Source: Nostoc foliaceum FACHB-393 (GTDB lineage: Bacteria; Cyanobacteriota; Cyanobacteriia; Cyanobacteriales; Nostocaceae). Taken from it: a stretch of 34,642 bases of DNA. A model generated the notes under the pieces. The model saw only the letters and a list, made by a program, of their open reading frames with translations, did not search any database and was not told where the DNA came from. Below, one piece after another: positions 14,947 to 23,101 of the stretch (positions within the stretch are counted from its first letter, which is position 1; every line of letters starts with the position of its first letter). Both the position numbers and the translations under genes were made by a program. The DNA lies in the NCBI RefSeq assembly GCF_014698505.1, contig NZ_JACJTD010000066.1, forward strand, positions 1 to 34,642, written 5' to 3'.

Positions 14947-16644
14947 TTATGGCGCGCCTGAGATTGTTTTTACAGAGGTTTGCAGTTGGTGTTCGATCTG
15001 TAGAATTTCCGCTGCCCGCTCCCCAACGATCACGCAGGGAGCCATCGTGTTGCCCGTGGTTACTCGCGGCAAAATCGATCCATCCGCAATCCGGAGATTG
15101 TCGATTCCATACACTTTCAGGTTGCTATCCACTACCGACAGGTCATCTCGACCCATCTTCGCGGTGCAGGTTTCGTGCCAGAAACTTGTCGCCGCATCTC
15201 GAACAAAGCGTTCGAGTTCGGCCCCTTTCAAATTACCTGGCATGACTTCACGCTTGACAAACGGACGAAGCGGAGCGGAGTTACCGACTTCGCGGCAGAG
15301 TTCTACGCAGGCGATCGCGGTTTTGAGATCGTCCGGGTCAGACAGCGTGTTTGCATCAATCAGAATCGGGTCGGATGGATTGGCTCCCGTCAGGCGCAGA
15401 CGACCTCGACTTTTGGGGTGCGCGATCGCCCCAAATAACGTCCAGCCTGCATCAGGTAGCCCAAAGCGGATGGCATTCTCAGCAGTGGTTTTTGGCACCT
15501 CGGCCTGACAGACAAATAGATCTGGACTATCAAGCCCGGACTGGCTGGTTGAGAAAAAGATTGCCTCGGACAAGTTGTTTCTGGGTTCGAGAGCAGTTTC
15601 ATATTCCCAGACACAATCAAATGCAACGTGGTCTTGAAAATTTTGCCCCACACCGGGAAGGTGCTGCACGACAGGAATTCCAAATCGTCGCAACTCGGTC
15701 TCATCGCCGATACCAGATTGCATAAGCACTTTTGGCGTATGGATTGCACCGAGCGACAGCACGACTTCGACTGCCGCACCAATGCGATAGATCGCGTCAC
15801 GATAAGCGATTTCCACGCCAGTCACCCGCTTGCCCTGGAACGTCAGCCGTGTGACCAGTGCATGACTAAGAACCGTCAGGTTTGGCCGATCCATATAAGG
15901 GAAGACGTAAGAACGGAATATCGATTCGCGTTTGCCATTGCGGACTCGCACATCGCTGATAGAAGCACCCTTCGCCGCTTCCATCATGCGTCCGTTCGGA
16001 TTTTCAAAAGTAGGAATACCCGCCACCCGCGCTCCTTCGACCGTTGCGGGTGCAAGCGGGTTTGGCTCCGGCGCGGGCTGGACAAATACTGGTCCTCCCG
16101 TTCCGCGATACATTGGGTCTGGTACGCCATGCCAATCTTCCAGGCGGCGATAAATCTGCAAGACGGCTTCATAACTCCATGCCGGATCGTTGGTTTCGGA
16201 GGCGAAAAAATCCCAATCATGCTTGTGTCCGCGTGCCCAAACCATAACGTTGATGCTCGATCCACCGCCGAGTGTCTTGCCCATAGAAAACGGAATCAAA
16301 CGACCGTTCACATGTAGATTCGGCTGACCCTGGAAACTCCAGTCGCGATCGCTTCCCAGGTTCATCGGCCATTGATTCGCTTCCATGACATTTGGCACAT
16401 CATCGCTGCCTCCAGCTTCAAGCAACAGAACGCTGACATCGGGATTCTCGGCAAGTCTGCGGGCAACCACCGAGCCAGAAGATCCAGATCCGCAAACAAT
16501 AAAATCGTACTGGTACCTTAACTGGGAGGTGAGCTGCTGCTGGTTCCTGCGGACACGTTCGGCAAAAATATCACGGTTATCAGTGCCACGTTGATAGTTC
16601 TCACGTTCATCCTCAAAGGACTTGTTCTCAAAATTCGTCTTCAT
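14947..16644 (-). CDS. GMC-family oxidoreductase (choline dehydrogenase-like)
   Basis: A 565-residue FAD enzyme that oxidises an alcohol to an aldehyde or ketone. The dinucleotide fold is FIVCGSGSSGSVVARRLAE (48-66), followed by VLLLEAGG. The GMC signature is GKTLGGGSSINVMVWARG. The active-site pair is H490 (SFWHETCTAKMG) and N532 (VTTGNTMAP). GDETELRRFGIPVVQHLPGV matches the second GMC signature. A charged 45-residue N-terminal extension precedes the fold. It lacks a signal peptide. ATG 16644 has GAGG about eight bases upstream. The true substrate is not predictable; choline is one option among many. Confidence 0.9.
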   Translation of the reverse strand: MKTNFENKSFEDERENYQRGTDNRDIFAERVRRNQQQLTSQLRYQYDFIVCGSGSSGSVVARRLAENPDVSVLLLEAGGSDDVPNVMEANQWPMNLGSDRDWSFQGQPNLHVNGRLIPFSMGKTLGGGSSINVMVWARGHKHDWDFFASETNDPAWSYEAVLQIYRRLEDWHGVPDPMYRGTGGPVFVQPAPEPNPLAPATVEGARVAGIPTFENPNGRMMEAAKGASISDVRVRNGKRESIFRSYVFPYMDRPNLTVLSHALVTRLTFQGKRVTGVEIAYRDAIYRIGAAVEVVLSLGAIHTPKVLMQSGIGDETELRRFGIPVVQHLPGVGQNFQDHVAFDCVWEYETALEPRNNLSEAIFFSTSQSGLDSPDLFVCQAEVPKTTAENAIRFGLPDAGWTLFGAIAHPKSRGRLRLTGANPSDPILIDANTLSDPDDLKTAIACVELCREVGNSAPLRPFVKREVMPGNLKGAELERFVRDAATSFWHETCTAKMGRDDLSVVDSNLKVYGIDNLRIADGSILPRVTTGNTMAPCVIVGERAAEILQIEHQLQTSVKTISGAP

Positions 16645-16762
16645 CGCGCCTACCTCGCTTTCAAAATCGAATTAACTCAGGTTGCTTCTTGTCCGTTTCC
16701 CCTGCTTTGGGAGAACTTGAAGTTCTGCCTACGCCCGAGAATCATGTGGAGGGTAATCTCTT

Positions 16763-16820
16763 TTAGATTAGTGAGCTTGCTGTCCACCTCGGTTAACTTC
16801 ATTCTTCTGCGATCGCGAAG
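16763..16820 (-). promoter_or_regulatory. Partial conserved leader, copy D, with hairpin
   Basis: Matches the 3' half of the leader: GATCGCAGAAGAATGAAG, TTAACCGAGGTGG, the hairpin GTGGAC-AGCAA-GCTCAC (16771-16787) and AATCTAAAAGAG. Unlike copies A-C, it stands about 120 bases from the start of the GMC gene, and its 5' half is replaced by other sequence and then by a MITE-like element. It may be a relic of a lost gene or a distal regulator of the GMC gene. Confidence 0.5.
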
Positions 16821-16860
16821 CGTGGTCTCTGCCCAATCGCCCGAAATTCCAATCCTGCTG

Positions 16861-17004
16861 CTAGTAGTCTGCCAAGGAAACTTTGCGTTGTGGTCAGCAG
16901 AGGAGCGGAGGGGCAGGGGGGAAAGACTTACTGCAAGTTTCTTCCCTGCTCCCCTGCTCCCTTGCTTACCTCCACATAGCAATTTTGGGTTGGTACACTA
17001 CTAG
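16861..17004. mobile_element. MITE-like element, copy 2 (144 bp)
   Basis: Same ends as the element at 13914-14066: CTAGTAGTCTGCCAAGG on the left, and AATTTTGGGTTGG followed by ACTACTAG on the right. The hairpin arms are the same purine/pyrimidine type with point changes and a shorter centre. It abuts the truncated end of a glycosyltransferase fossil. Non-autonomous, with no coding capacity. Confidence 0.75.
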
Positions 17005-17136
17005 TGTCGTAGCTTGGGCATCGAGAACTCCGAGAAAGGTAAGGCGATGACCGCGCCGTTGCAGTTCACGACCTAATGCAAACATCGGGTTGAGGTGACC
17101 CGTTACTGCTGGACAGATAATAGCAAAATGAGTCAT
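16966..17136 (-). pseudogene. Glycosyltransferase N-terminal fossil truncated by the MITE
   Basis: ATG 17136 opens a frame reading MTHFAIICPAVTGHLNPM, then FALGRELQRRGHRLTFLG and VLDAQATT, the classic start of UDP-glucosyltransferase/MGT-type GT1 enzymes (GHLNP is the acceptor-site motif). After exactly 44 codons the frame enters the MITE-like element at 17004 and stops at 16966-16968. A full enzyme would be about 400 residues, so some 90% is missing, and no other piece is visible nearby. The start lies 70 bases downstream of the nitronate monooxygenase gene. Confidence 0.8.
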
Positions 17137-17206
17137 ATAGCTCTAAACCAGTTATCTTGATTTGCAAGCAATTCAGAGATAAAGTTTGGTTTGAACTCTT
17201 AACTTT

Positions 17207-18286
17207 TTACTTGAGTTGTAAAGAAGCAGTTACGGCAATAAATTCTTGTATGATTTTTTCGATCAGTTCACCTGCTGGGAGAGCTTCGGCTAATGCTGCT
17301 CCCTGCCCTGCCCACATACTGACAAAATCTGGATTTGATTGTTGAGCAGAAGTCTGATACAAAACCCGTCCTATAGATATCTGAGCCGGGAATGGTAGCA
17401 CCTTATCCCTGTTATTTTCCATTTCACGGATAAATCTATTTCGGATTGCTCTGGCGGGTTTGCCGGAAAATACTTCAGTAATCACCGTGTCTTCGTCCTT
17501 AGACTTGAGTACCGCCTGCCTATAAACTTCTGGGATATTGTTCTCAGGGCAGGCGAGAAAGGCGGTTCCCATCTGTACCCCGCTTGCCCCAAGTGCGAAT
17601 GCAGCAACGATTCCACGAGCATCCATGATTCCGCCTGCCGCAACGACCGGAACCGATACTGCATCAGCTATTTGCGGCACTAACGCTGCTGTTCCAATCA
17701 ATCCGTGTTCATAAGGTACCGCAAAGGTGCCGCGATGACCTCCGGCTTCAAAGCCCTGGGCTATGATGACATCGACTCCTGCTTCGACGAGCGCTTTGGC
17801 TTCACGGACGGTCGTGGCGGTTGCTAATACAATTGAGCCGATCGCATGTATCTCACGAATTGCCTCAATTGGCGCAGGCCCAAAGTGGAAACTAAAAACA
17901 GGTATTTTCTCCTCAAGCAGGACAGTAAATTGATCTAGAAATGGTCCTAGTATCGGTATTGGTTCGGGCACAGGTCCGGCATTTAATTCGTTATGCCATT
18001 TTGTTAATAGCTCAGACATCGGTGTTTGCTGCTCAGGCGTAAGTTGATATGCTTCAACTGCTGGAGCAAACAAATTCACGGCAAAGGGTTGGTCTGTCAG
18101 CTCTCGAATTTGCCTGATAATGGAGCGAAGTTTGGCTGGTAGGGTGGCCGCACCACCATACGAGCCAAGACCTCCTGCATTAGAAACAGCCGCAACCAAC
18201 TCAGGTGTGGAAGCGCCAACCATCGGAGCCTGAATGATTGGATGCGTGATCTTGAGCAAATCTATCAGTTCTGTTTTAGGCCACAT
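17207..18286 (-). CDS. Nitronate monooxygenase (2-nitropropane dioxygenase family)
   Basis: A 359-residue FMN-dependent TIM-barrel enzyme that oxidises alkyl nitronates, such as the toxin propionate 3-nitronate, to carbonyl compounds and nitrite. Visible motifs are HPIIQAPMVGASTPELVAAV (15-34), NAGGLGSYGG, FAVNLFAP, FSFHFG, the catalytic-site H184 in AQGFEAGGHRGTF, and the phosphate-binding VVAAGGIMDARG. The layout matches class I bacterial enzymes, as does the length. GGGAG stands six bases before ATG 18286. It probably shares an mRNA with the NIPSNAP gene upstream, separated by 80 bases that contain an AT dinucleotide repeat. Its closest functional link is with the other enzymes acting on reactive small molecules. 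Confidence 0.9.
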   Translation of the reverse strand: MWPKTELIDLLKITHPIIQAPMVGASTPELVAAVSNAGGLGSYGGAATLPAKLRSIIRQIRELTDQPFAVNLFAPAVEAYQLTPEQQTPMSELLTKWHNELNAGPVPEPIPILGPFLDQFTVLLEEKIPVFSFHFGPAPIEAIREIHAIGSIVLATATTVREAKALVEAGVDVIIAQGFEAGGHRGTFAVPYEHGLIGTAALVPQIADAVSVPVVAAGGIMDARGIVAAFALGASGVQMGTAFLACPENNIPEVYRQAVLKSKDEDTVITEVFSGKPARAIRNRFIREMENNRDKVLPFPAQISIGRVLYQTSAQQSNPDFVSMWAGQGAALAEALPAGELIEKIIQEFIAVTASLQLK

Positions 18287-18321
18287 AAGTATCTCCCACG
18301 CCTGCTAATAGAAGCAGCAAG

Positions 18322-18341
18322 ATATATATATATATATATAT
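18322..18341. repeat. AT dinucleotide microsatellite, (AT)10
   Basis: Ten uninterrupted AT units lie between the NIPSNAP gene and the nitronate monooxygenase gene, about 36 bases upstream of the latter's start. The tract is self-complementary, so it can extrude as a hairpin in DNA or RNA, and it is prone to slippage. It might alter expression of the downstream gene. Confidence 0.9.
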
Positions 18342-18366
18342 GTCTTTCAGTGATTGTCTGCATGAT

Positions 18367-18777
18367 TCAGTTGTGACGGTGGAGGGGAGTCTGCATGTCA
18401 GATGCCACGGATTCAAGTTCCCTCACTCCCCCCACTGAGGAAAAGGCAGTCGGTGCCAGCAACTCGCTGCTGATGTTCTGCACAAGTTGACCGTCCTTCT
18501 CGGTTTCGGACTTGATCGCGATCCATTCGGGGTCGGTGAGGAATGCACTCCAGCGCTCCTCGCGCTGGACCATGCTGTTCCAGGCAAGCAGGTAGGTGAG
18601 CCGATTACTCTCGTTCGTGCCGATTAGCGTTGTCCAGAATCCTGCCTGGCGGATGCCATGCTTTTCCCAAATCTGTAATGTGTGGTTCTCGAAGCGCGAA
18701 AGCAGCGCTGGTAGTCGTCCGGGTATGGCATCATAAATACGTAATTCGTAGATCATGCCTTTTTCGAGTGGGGTCAT
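18367..18777 (-). CDS. NIPSNAP family protein
   Basis: A 136-residue dimeric alpha/beta-barrel protein. It opens MIYELRIYDAIPGRLPALLS, followed by FENHTLQIWEKHGIRQAGFW, TLIGTNESNRLTYLLAW, and REERWSAFLTDPEWIAIKSE, the standard NIPSNAP sequence. Bacterial members occur near monooxygenases and dehydrogenases in degradation clusters, but no reaction is firmly established. AAGGAG stands eight bases before ATG 18777. A dead relative lies at 13786-14120, showing that this family was once present twice in the island. The last 30 residues are probably disordered. Confidence 0.88.
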   Translation of the reverse strand: MTPLEKGMIYELRIYDAIPGRLPALLSRFENHTLQIWEKHGIRQAGFWTTLIGTNESNRLTYLLAWNSMVQREERWSAFLTDPEWIAIKSETEKDGQLVQNISSELLAPTAFSSVGGVRELESVASDMQTPLHRHN

Positions 18778-18863
18778 GGTATGCGCTCCTTGGTCAGCAG
18801 GTTAGACGATCGCGCAATTTTGCTTGAGAGCGTCAGAGTCATTTTTCTAATCGCAAGGCGATA

Positions 18864-19574
18864 TCAGTGTCCCGCACTCTGACCACCATCGACGTGAAGG
18901 ATTTCGCCCGTCACAAAGTTGGCTGATTCGAGGTAGAGGATTGCATCAATGATGTCAGAGATTTCGCCCATACGATCCATTGGGTGCATGGCAGCAAGCT
19001 GTGCATGGGTCTCGGCAGGGTGCATTGGCGTTTTGATGTTACCCAGCGCGATCGCGTTCACCCGGATACCGCGCTTGGCATACTCGATCGCCAGCGATCG
19101 GGTCGCGGCATTCAGTCCGCCTTTTGTGAGTGATGCAAGTACAGATGGTACGCCAGCGATCGGGTTGTCAACCAGGCTTGTCGATATCTGCACAACATGA
19201 CCCCTCCCCTGCTTCTCCATCTGGGCGATCGCAAGTTGCGTCATGTGAAAGAAGCCAGTGACGTTTGTACCCAGATAAGCCGCGTAGTCAGCCTCGGTGT
19301 ATTGGGTAAATGGCTTGGAGATGAAGATACCAGCATTGTTGATGAGCGTGTCGATGCGGCCAAAGCGGGACACGCCTTCGGAAATAGCACGCTCGGCGGT
19401 TTTGCGATCGGCGATGTCGCCCGGCACTGCGAGGATTGCATCATCGCCCGACGGCTCGATCGAGCGCGAGGTTGCGACTACCCGATAGTTGTGATCGCGG
19501 TACGCCTTGACAAGGGCTGCGCCAATGCCCTGCGACGTGCCGGTAATAACAGCGACTTTCTGTTCAATGCCCAT
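18864..19574 (-). CDS. SDR-family oxidoreductase lacking the catalytic tyrosine
   Basis: A 236-residue short-chain dehydrogenase fold with AVITGTSQGIGAAL (8-21), NNAGIF (79-84), and an ending VTGEILHVDGGQSAGH typical of classical SDRs. The catalytic segment reads ISTSLVDNPIAGVPSVLASL then TKGG: the lysine (K151) is present, but the position four before it is A147 instead of tyrosine. The serine region (S131/S133) is kept. I recall a subfamily with this ALASLTKGG pattern, so this is unlikely to be a random mutation. Such proteins may use another acid or bind nucleotide without reducing. GGGAG stands eight bases before ATG 19574. It lies 39 bases downstream of the next SDR gene. Confidence 0.85.
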   Translation of the reverse strand: MGIEQKVAVITGTSQGIGAALVKAYRDHNYRVVATSRSIEPSGDDAILAVPGDIADRKTAERAISEGVSRFGRIDTLINNAGIFISKPFTQYTEADYAAYLGTNVTGFFHMTQLAIAQMEKQGRGHVVQISTSLVDNPIAGVPSVLASLTKGGLNAATRSLAIEYAKRGIRVNAIALGNIKTPMHPAETHAQLAAMHPMDRMGEISDIIDAILYLESANFVTGEILHVDGGQSAGH

Positions 19575-19613
19575 CGTAAAACTCCCTTGGAGATAATGTA
19601 TGAATTTTGTAGG

Positions 19614-20483
19614 TCAGGAGGCTATGGTCAAAGCCGCTATACGGTGGTCATGGTCGGTACTGGTAGCGACTGGCAGCCATGCTTCGATTTCCTGTGCCAT
19701 TTTCGCGGCGTTGCTCTGGTACATCGCGATCGTGTCATTGCCGACGGGCAAATGCAGTGGCGGACGTTCTGTATTGGCGAGTTGAATAATCACTTGGGCA
19801 AACTTTTTCGGATCGCCGGGCTGATGCCCATGTAGCGCATCGGCTCCGCTCCGCATCGGCCCTACTGTTGCCTGGTAATCGTCGATAATGGTTTTAGCGG
19901 CGGTATATGATTCAGTGCTTAGGAAGTCGGTACTAAAAAGACCGGGAGCCACTACGGTGACGTGGATGCCGAGCGGTGCTAGTTCCACCGCTAACCCTTT
20001 CGAGATCCCTTCGACCGCAAATTTAGTAGATCCATACAATCCCCAGCCAGGAATTGCATCATAACCGAACAGCGATGAGATATTGATGACCCGCCCTGAC
20101 TTTTGCTGGCGCAGGTACGGCAACACGGCACGAGTCACGTTGAGTAAACCAAACACGTTGGTGTCATATTGTTTGCGGACTTCGGCATCCGTAGCTTCTT
20201 CGATCGCGCTAACCATGCCAAACCCAGCATTATTAACTAAGACATCAACCCGACCGAAACGGGCAATGCCTTGCTTGACAGCCGCTTGTACCTGTTCTTC
20301 CTGGGTGACATCCATCTGCACAACGTACAAATCCGGGTGGTTGTGCAAAGTTGTGGCAAGTTGTGCAGGCTTACTACGAACTGTTGACACTACTTGATCG
20401 CCCACTGCCAGGGCTGCTTTGGCAATTGCTAACCCAAAGCCTCTGGAGGCTCCGGTAATAAACCATACTTTCTGCGTTTTCAT
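19614..20483 (-). CDS. Classical SDR-family oxidoreductase
   Basis: A 289-residue short-chain dehydrogenase/reductase. The cofactor loop is FITGASRGFGLAIAK (8-22), NNAGFG is at 84-89, and the catalytic residues S136/S137, Y150 and K154 are intact (INISSLFGYDAIPGWGLYGSTK). APLGIHVTVVAPGLFSTDFL follows. The length and the C-terminal part (MRSGADALHGHQPGDPKKFA) match SDRs often annotated as oxidoreductase or retinol-dehydrogenase-like. An arginine in TVRSKPAQ favours NADPH. AAAAGGA precedes ATG 20483. Its upstream region is copy B of the conserved leader, although it has no homology to the VOC genes that share it. It is followed by the tyrosine-less SDR, so the two may be co-transcribed. Confidence 0.9.
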   Translation of the reverse strand: MKTQKVWFITGASRGFGLAIAKAALAVGDQVVSTVRSKPAQLATTLHNHPDLYVVQMDVTQEEQVQAAVKQGIARFGRVDVLVNNAGFGMVSAIEEATDAEVRKQYDTNVFGLLNVTRAVLPYLRQQKSGRVINISSLFGYDAIPGWGLYGSTKFAVEGISKGLAVELAPLGIHVTVVAPGLFSTDFLSTESYTAAKTIIDDYQATVGPMRSGADALHGHQPGDPKKFAQVIIQLANTERPPLHLPVGNDTIAMYQSNAAKMAQEIEAWLPVATSTDHDHRIAALTIAS

Positions 20484-20602
20484 CTTGTTTTCCTTTTGGT
20501 TGGTGAAGCTTGCTGCCCACCTCGATTAACTTCATTGTTCTGCGATCGCTCAATTTGCACCACTCAAGTTAGTTGAGTTAAAACGCGACTTAATCATTCG
20601 GG
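20484..20602 (-). promoter_or_regulatory. Conserved leader, copy B, with hairpin
   Basis: Minus-strand blocks: AAGTCGCGTTTTAACT, AACTTGAGTGGTGCAAATTG, AGCGATCGCAGAACAATG, AAGTTAATCGAGG, the hairpin GTGGGC-AGCAA-GCTTCAC (20503-20520) with one bulged T, then AAAAGGA before the SDR start. GGGAGA of copies A and C is replaced by CAACTA. The stem keeps pairing through a G-T wobble relative to copy A. Confidence 0.6.
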
Positions 20603-20703
20603 TTGAAGGAAAGTGAAAGGAAGTGAGGCTGTTAAGCACCTAATTTGCAGTGTAGACCGCAGGGGGAGGCAGCGCGGTGGACGGGTTTCCCGGCATAAAG
20701 CGA

Positions 20704-20925
20704 CTGCCGTGGCAGAGGAGCAGAGGAGAGAGATTGGCGTTTTTCCTTAAATTAACAATATGCAAGTTAAATGCCTAATAGCTTACTAAGTTGCAATCAT
20801 ACGTAGTATTTCTACCTCCTCTGCCCCGGTTGTTGAGCGACTTGCCCTGAGCGCAGCCGTTTGACGAAGTCGTTTCCGCAGGGTAGGGAGTCGAAACACT
20901 GCGCCCCTGCCCTCCTGCCTACCAA
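20704..20925. repeat. Degenerate purine/pyrimidine hairpin repeat
   Basis: The 546-bp gene-free stretch between the SDR gene and the DUF2721 gene holds leader B and then this repeat. Left arm: ggcagaggagcagaggagag. Right arms: ctacctcctctgcccc and cgcccctgccctcctgcc, with cgtttgacgaagtcgtttcc between them. The pieces match the arm motifs of the other intergenic repeats in the window but the ends are not conserved. I see no gene in it. Confidence 0.5.
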
Positions 20926-21029
20926 AACTAATATTTTTAAACGCAACTCGGTATGAGCTGGCAAGATATTGAGGGCAGCAGTAGCCAGTCTATCAAGTCG
21001 CGGGATCTGCCCTTAAGTTTGCTCCTAGT

Positions 21030-21545
21030 TTAATTTCCTACCAGTTTGGTGTGTTGGTGGCGGCACAGGCGACAAGTACGATGCACCTCTAATTGAATGG
21101 AATAGTGAGATGTGCGAAGCTCGTAGGCAATCAAAACCATTCCCCCAAATAAAACGGCAACTCCACCAAGAAAGACTATCAGTGCCATCTGTGATAGCCA
21201 ACTGACATTAGTGGCAACTGCTATGGCAATGACCAGCATATCCAGCATAAAGACTAGGATGGAAGTATAAGTAAGAACAAGGGCATCATGCACGAAATGA
21301 TGGTGCCTCAGCAGATCCCTTAGTAGGAATTCAAGTTCTTGTACCCTCTGAACTTTGTCCTGATTGTCAACCAGATCGGACTCCTGCAAGTCGCTCAGTC
21401 TCTGGTTAACAGTACGTAGGCGATCGCCGAGGGAACCGTACCGGATAATCAAGCCGTTTACCATGATGGCACAAGTCGTAATCGTGACGACAGGCGCAAT
21501 GATCAGGTTAATTGTCTTTGTCACTTCCTCAATTGACGACATCAT
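21030..21545 (-). CDS. DUF2721 family membrane protein
   Basis: A 171-residue protein with three predicted membrane segments: about 14-34 (IIAPVVTITTCAIMVNGLII), 92-112 (TSILVFMLDMLVIAIAVATN) and 118-140 (MALIVFLGGVAVLFGGMVLI). The first segment followed by RYGSLGDRLRTVNQRLSDL is the signature of DUF2721. The stretch between the first two segments is a cytoplasmic coiled-coil-like helix. No function is known for the family. AGGGAG stands seven bases before ATG 21545. It is separated from the SDR genes by a repeat-containing gap, so it probably has its own promoter or continues from the cupin gene 66 bases upstream. Confidence 0.82.
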   Translation of the reverse strand: MMSSIEEVTKTINLIIAPVVTITTCAIMVNGLIIRYGSLGDRLRTVNQRLSDLQESDLVDNQDKVQRVQELEFLLRDLLRHHHFVHDALVLTYTSILVFMLDMLVIAIAVATNVSWLSQMALIVFLGGVAVLFGGMVLIAYELRTSHYSIQLEVHRTCRLCRHQHTKLVGN

Positions 21546-21611
21546 GCCACGCTCCCTTAGATAAGGCGTTATACCGCCCCCAGTAGTAAAAATCCTTGCA
21601 ATGCGTGCGTC

Positions 21612-22055
21612 TTACTTTTTGTCGTTTATGACCAGGTTCTGTTCATTGGTATCAACGACAAGCACTGCTAGGAGACGTGCAGGTTCAGTATCACTGGCAT
21701 TTGCGCTCTTCAGATGATGATCGCCAGGTGCTTCAAAAAAGTTCTCACCAGCGTGATACACCTGCTCTGGATTATCATTGATTTTACTCCGAATTGCACC
21801 TTCCAGGACTGTTGCATAGATGAAAGCTGAGGTTGCATGGGTGTGAGGGATCGATGAGACACCTGGCGCATATTCGACCAGCTGGACTTTCATGCTCTTG
21901 CCGGGGACATTGGGAAGGGCACGGTCGAAGACCAATGTTACCTTTTCACCCAACACGGTTGAAGCTGCAAATACGGGGAGAGTTGCGAATAGGGAGAGTG
22001 CTATGAATAAAGAGAGAGTCATGAATACAACTCTATGGAAAAATCTAGTAAACAT
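21612..22055 (-). CDS. Exported cupin-domain protein
   Basis: A 147-residue protein with a signal peptide (MFTRFFHRVVFMTLSLFIAL, core to residue 27, cleavage near VFA-A30). The cupin barrel follows: QLVEYAPGVSSIPHTHATSA with H71 and H73, FIYATVLEGAIRSKIN, then VYHAGENFFEAPGDHHLKSA with E104 and H113/H114 as the other likely metal ligands. It is a single-domain periplasmic cupin of unknown reaction. Small cupins of this sort often sit beside oxidoreductases and bind a divalent metal. ATG 22055 is supported by AGGAG seven bases upstream; the longer frame to 22115 adds residues that look non-coding. Confidence 0.82.
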   Translation of the reverse strand: MFTRFFHRVVFMTLSLFIALSLFATLPVFAASTVLGEKVTLVFDRALPNVPGKSMKVQLVEYAPGVSSIPHTHATSAFIYATVLEGAIRSKINDNPEQVYHAGENFFEAPGDHHLKSANASDTEPARLLAVLVVDTNEQNLVINDKK

Positions 22056-22152
22056 TTCCGTTCTCCTGGCGTGAATACAAACGGGTGGATATAAATCCGT
22101 CTGATTTGCCCTCATGCTGAATCAAGCATATCGCGGATTAGACAGGTGTAGA

Positions 22153-22214
22153 TTGAGTTGAGCTTTGCAAAATTCAGCAGTTGCGGGATGTTGGGCTTTG
22201 TGTCCTCAACTCAA
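22153..22214. other. Perfect 10-bp inverted repeat with 42-nt loop
   Basis: TTGAGTTGAG (22153-22162) and CTCAACTCAA (22205-22214) pair perfectly. The repeat lies between the end of the NmrA-like gene (22248) and the start of the exported cupin (22055), upstream of the latter. It may be a terminator-antiterminator or protein-binding arrangement; no T-tract follows. Confidence 0.35.
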
Positions 22215-22247
22215 CTTATGTCAGTATTAAATTCTCATTGCTACTCT

Positions 22248-22997
22248 TTAAGCAATAGAGCGGTTGAGCCAGTCCTTGAAATGGGTCGAACCGATGCGCG
22301 AGTTGCCCTGAGGAACGAGCTGATCGTTCAACGCTGCACCAAAGTAACGGGCGTGACTGTCTACAACCACCTGACGTGAGTCGTGAGTTGCGCTTAGGAA
22401 TTGGCGGATGATTTCCTCGAAACGGAACCGATCTGGGCCAGCTAAATCGATAATGCCGTTTACTGGCGCTCCCAGTGTGATATCGACCAGCGCATCTGCA
22501 ACGTCATCTGACCCGATGGGCTGGATAAACGCAGGGGGCAAGTGAACTGTTTGCCCATCGGTTGGGAATTGAGCGATGATCGTCTCGATGAACTCAAAGA
22601 ACTGCGTAGCGCGAACGATTGTATAAGGTATTTCTGCGGACTGGATCAACTTTTCCTGAGCGACTTTCGCACGCATATAACCGCTATCAGGGATGCGATC
22701 GCTACCGACTATTGATACTACAATATGATGAGCCACACCAGCGTCTGCCTCCGCCGCCAGCAGGTTCCGGGATGACTTAAGGAAGAACTCCAACACCGCC
22801 GCATCCTCAAAGGAGGGTGAATTCGTTACATCAACAACAACTTGAGTACCCACTAACACCTCAGCCAGTCCCTCGCCTGTAACTGCGTTGACACCTGAAG
22901 AAGGGGACGCTGCGATCGCTTCATGTCCGCGCTCACGTAGCTTGCTCACAAGCTTCTTGCCAATCAGCCCACTTCCACCAATGACAACAATTTTCAT
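22248..22997 (-). CDS. NAD(P)-binding atypical SDR (NmrA-like)
   Basis: A 249-residue Rossmann protein: MKIVVIGGSGLIGKKLVSKL, then a strand-loop AIAASPSSGVNAVTGEG, VVVDVTNSPSFEDAAVLEFF, HHIVVSIVGSDRIPDSGYMR with K following, and PYTIVRATQFFEFIETI. The YMRAK and RATQFFEF segments place it with the NmrA-like, LysR-associated reductases often annotated as SDR family oxidoreductases. NADPH use is likely. AGAGG stands eight bases before ATG 22997. It precedes the exported cupin. Substrate unknown; quinone or flavin-type substrates are typical guesses for this class. Confidence 0.82.
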   Translation of the reverse strand: MKIVVIGGSGLIGKKLVSKLRERGHEAIAASPSSGVNAVTGEGLAEVLVGTQVVVDVTNSPSFEDAAVLEFFLKSSRNLLAAEADAGVAHHIVVSIVGSDRIPDSGYMRAKVAQEKLIQSAEIPYTIVRATQFFEFIETIIAQFPTDGQTVHLPPAFIQPIGSDDVADALVDITLGAPVNGIIDLAGPDRFRFEEIIRQFLSATHDSRQVVVDSHARYFGAALNDQLVPQGNSRIGSTHFKDWLNRSIA

Positions 22998-23101
22998 GGC
23001 AAAACCTCTGATAATTTAAAGAACATGGTTGTTAAGTTTTGAGCCATCCGCAGTGAGTTGTGAAAAAACGAGAACTTACCTTCGATAAGCGGTTGTGTCA
23101 C

